From assembly GCF_010671925.1 (NCBI RefSeq), contig NZ_JAAHIH010000007.1, positions 310,001-374,000 of the forward strand: 64,000 nt of DNA. Direction: 5' to 3'. Source of the stretch: Moorena sp. SIOASIH. GTDB lineage: Bacteria; Cyanobacteriota; Cyanobacteriia; Cyanobacteriales; Coleofasciculaceae. Below, piece by piece: positions 62,501-64,000 of the stretch; the first letter of the stretch is position 1; each line of letters opens with the position of its first letter. Made by a program: the position numbers and the translations under genes. Under the pieces are notes generated by a model, which had not been told where the DNA came from, ran no database searches, and worked only from the letters and a program-made list of their open reading frames with translations.

Positions 62501-64000
62501 AATCAAGGCTTCATGAGCCACATCCACCACTGCTACTCTCTTTGCTCCTCCTCCTTTACCTACCATTTCAGTGGTAACAACTAGCTTTTCATCAGCCAAT
62601 TTCTGAACTACGGTATCAATAAGTTCTTCGTTATAGCGCTGATTCACTAAATTCGGCTTTAATACTCGTCTGCGGGTATCTTCTGTCCCTTCCCCCAACT
62701 GAGTTAGTGTTAGAAAAATATGCTTAACTGCTGCTTGTTCTTCTTCTGAAAATAGCTCATACACCTCAGTCGCCCGTTGACGCAAAGTACCCATCACACC
62801 ACCCAATTTGACATAGGTGTTGAGCCGCAAACAGTTATCAGTGCTTTCTTCCCACAGTCGTGTCAGGGTATATTGCAACAATGGCAGATATCCTGGTGCA
62901 TCTGCTACATCTGCCAGTATTTCTTTCACCAGTTCTGGCTCAATCTCCAATTCTACCTGTTTGGCTGGTTCTACAATTGCCTGTTTTAACTCCTCTGGTG
63001 ACATGGGCATCACAGCAATTCCATGTTCTTGAATCTGCTGTGCCAATCCGCTATAGTCCTGTTCAAGACATTTACCAAAAAAGTCTGCTCGCATCGTCAA
63101 TACCAAGCAGAGTTTATCCCCGGTTTTAGGTAAAGCCCCTAATAAGCATTCAAAAAACTGCTGTCTTTCTGAACTATCCTGACACAAGGTAAACGCTTCT
63201 TCAAACTGATCAACTACTAGTATTAGCCGCTGGGTATCGGTCACAGCGATTAATTGTCTCAACCCTTCAGAACCCTTTTTAATCAAATCCTCGGCTTGAG
63301 CTAATTGAGTCGCCCGTTCGATATCAGATAATCCAGAATCTACAAAGGTTAGTGCTAAGGAATTGAGGGGATGTTCACCGGGCTGAAGGATTTTTATCTG
63401 CCGACTTTCACTACCCGATAACCTCTGTCCCAGTTGTAACTGATATAATAATCCCGCCCGAACTACACTGGATTTACCACTACCAGACGCTCCCAAGACA
63501 GCGATAAAATTACCAACACGCACCTTTTCCAACAATTGATCCGTTAAGGCAGTACGACCGTAGAAATACTTGGCATCTTCTTCCGTACAATCAAAATAAG
63601 CCAAACCCTTATAAGGGCAGATACTTTTTTCTGAGGCAGCTGACTGTGTTGTTGCTGCTGTCCACCTGTGAGTCAGATTAATCGGTTCACCAGAATTACT
63701 AAAAATAGGACGCTGGGGAAAAGCATTCTGTTCTTGAGTAAGTAAATCAACTAAGGAATAGTTAGTTACCCATCGCTCCTGGCTTGGTTCCAATCCCTTG
63801 ATCAGTGCAGAGGTGAGAACACTATGATTACTACCAATGTCTTCATAGGCGAGTTCAAAGGCACGAGAAGCAGCAATGAAACACCGGTCTCTGCCTTTAC
63901 CCCGGTCTCCGGGGTCTGCTTCCGCTATATTTAGTACTTCTCCGGCATAACAGCAATCTAAAATAATAATCTGCTGCCTTACTTCACTTTCTTGTAGTAG
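59546..64000 (-). CDS. Caspase-STAND-WD40 protein (N-terminus beyond the window)
   Basis: The frame stays open to the right edge, so at least 1484 residues. At the edge is a caspase/peptidase C14 core: QQIIILDCCYAGEVLNIAEA with the catalytic Cys, then FIAASRAFELAYEDIGSNHS; the catalytic His must lie outside. Then a STAND P-loop domain: FIAVLGASGSGKSSVVRAGL (Walker A), LILVVDQFEEAFTLC (Walker B). A coiled coil rich in Gln/Lys and a membrane helix (WLILVIEVGVFAIILSLQFY) precede sixteen WD40 repeats of 42 residues (IAFSPDGKKILSGSADNTLR, LWDTESGQLLHTLEGH), enough for two propellers. A TPR-like tail closes it (FNNAVKKFKKAQKLNPDIDL). The likely role is a sensor that activates a death protease. An apparent TTG start at 63793 is not real. 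Confidence 0.94.
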   Translation of the reverse strand, partial: LLQESEVRQQIIILDCCYAGEVLNIAEADPGDRGKGRDRCFIAASRAFELAYEDIGSNHSVLTSALIKGLEPSQERWVTNYSLVDLLTQEQNAFPQRPIFSNSGEPINLTHRWTAATTQSAASEKSICPYKGLAYFDCTEEDAKYFYGRTALTDQLLEKVRVGNFIAVLGASGSGKSSVVRAGLLYQLQLGQRLSGSESRQIKILQPGEHPLNSLALTFVDSGLSDIERATQLAQAEDLIKKGSEGLRQLIAVTDTQRLILVVDQFEEAFTLCQDSSERQQFFECLLGALPKTGDKLCLVLTMRADFFGKCLEQDYSGLAQQIQEHGIAVMPMSPEELKQAIVEPAKQVELEIEPELVKEILADVADAPGYLPLLQYTLTRLWEESTDNCLRLNTYVKLGGVMGTLRQRATEVYELFSEEEQAAVKHIFLTLTQLGEGTEDTRRRVLKPNLVNQRYNEELIDTVVQKLADEKLVVTTEMVGKGGGAKRVAVVDVAHEALIRHWSLLRNWISENRDGMRIARKIEAAAEEWKREGKPEEIAFLLSGAKLSNAEDYLAKDLSQGQLNSDAQELIKVSQKVRDNIIDKEKQRQQEEKQRQQKLLEESEAKRKAEVKARQLAHAKQKQLRIWLILVIEVGVFAIILSLQFYKQAINSYLLAKAANLKHSLSVKPTTEELLQAIESTARSQDYQKSLQPTVINEINSNLLTALDKVRERNLLGLTENLSLIAFSRDGNKIISGGDDNKMRLWDTESGQIIHTLQGHTRAVNDIVFSRDDNKIISGGDDNTVLLWDTESGQLIHTLEGHKSAVNAIAFSPDDNKILSGSWDNTLRLWDTKSGQLIHTLQGHTDHITSIAFSPDGKRILSGSGDNTLRLWDTKSGQLIHIYKGHKSAVNAIAFSPDGKKIVSGSDDNTLRLWDIESGQLLYTLEGHKGIVNAIAFSRDGNKILSSSYDNTVRLWNTDSGQLIHTLHGHTAFVTDIAFSPDGKKIVSGSDDHTLRLWETESGQLLHTYQGHTRAVNDIAFSRDGNKIISGGDDNTVRLWDSESVQLLYTLHAPKSVVHGIAGIAFSPEGKKIVSDSDDHNLRLWDIESGQLLYTLQGHASWINVIAFSRYGKKILSGSADKTLRLWDTESGQLLHTLHGHKSFVTDIAFSPDGKKILSGSADNTVLLWDIESGQLLYTLEGHTSFVNDIAFSPDGKKILSGSADKTLRLWDTASAQLLYTLEGHKSAVNDIAFSPDGNKILSGSWDNTVRLWDTASGQLLYTLEGHKSAVNDIAFSPDGNKIISSSSDNTVLLWDTASGQLLHTLEGHKSAVNDIAFSLDGKKILSGSADKTLRLWDTESGQPLHTLHGHTDGVNVIAFSPDGKQILSGSRDNTVRIWRNYSWQEALKEGCNQLQFHPDLVAPKNNKAGEACLKYAGWEDKTKADFLVRQGRAFVLQKEPNFNNAVKKFKKAQKLNPDIDLNPSTKEIDKDPKTVAQQLAQE

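Overview
ORGANISM. The window reads as chromosome of a large-genome filamentous cyanobacterium, of the Moorena/Lyngbya/Nostoc kind. The palindrome GCGATCGC (HIP1) recurs throughout. Several genes belong to families known mainly from cyanobacteria: the PDZ-radical SAM-DUF512 protein, DUF3120, the DUF3153 lipoprotein, an ethylene-receptor-like histidine kinase with an Rcp1-type regulator, and arginine-sensitive-type ArgB. The gaps between genes are packed with short tandem repeats such as (GGGAGTA)n, (GGGAACA)n, (CAGCTAT)n and (TTAATTC)n, small palindromes and MITE-like elements. This identification is from sequence character only; no database was searched. LAYOUT. 0.2-0.7 kb: a RelE/ParE-like toxin and its antitoxin. 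0.9-4.3 kb: a serine hydrolase and an NB-ARC/TPR protein, split at an A10 tract that contains the A-AAA-AAG slippery heptamer; read as one, they form a lipase-NB-ARC-TPR STAND protein. 5.3-9.8 kb: two exported proteins, the larger probably an outer-membrane barrel. 10-16 kb: FHA-cyclase, DUF3120 membrane protein, UppP and a radical SAM protein. 16-20 kb: a MACPF pore-former between two near-identical small membrane-protein genes. 20-24 kb: a small conserved protein, a SmtB/ArsR repressor and a Zn/Cd-type P1B ATPase with two operator-like palindromes. 24-25.6 kb: four antitoxin-like or small genes, including a recent duplication. 25.8-38 kb: two genes each broken by a non-autonomous IS200/IS605-type element, flanking a minus-strand block of P-loop ATPase, Uma2 nuclease and a 1858-residue NACHT-TPR protein, plus a degenerate Rpn nuclease. 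38-50 kb: Arg-rich secreted protein, an unidentified 350-residue protein, secA, a membrane Ser/Thr kinase, DUF3153 lipoprotein, PepSY-type membrane protein, TPR protein and argB. 49.5-54.3 kb: a two-component cluster of ethylene-receptor-like kinase, Rcp1-type regulator and REC-kinase. 54.4-58.9 kb: ABC-2 permease, TRAP DctM/DctQ, a DUF2281 protein and two small membrane proteins. 59.5 kb to the right edge: a caspase-STAND-WD40 protein whose N-terminus lies outside the window. HOW IT FITS TOGETHER. Housekeeping genes (secA, argB, uppP) are scattered among accessory genes typical of biological conflict and regulated cell death. There are three STAND NTPases with different sensor and effector domains (lipase/TPR, NACHT/TPR, caspase/WD40), a MACPF protein, Uma2 and Rpn nucleases, and toxin-antitoxin genes. 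The same region is being remodelled by repeats. One composite element family has long terminal inverted repeats around a variable tandem-repeat cargo, and often ends exactly at a start or stop codon. A short palindrome has inserted in frame inside coding sequences. Tandem repeats have become C-terminal protein tails.
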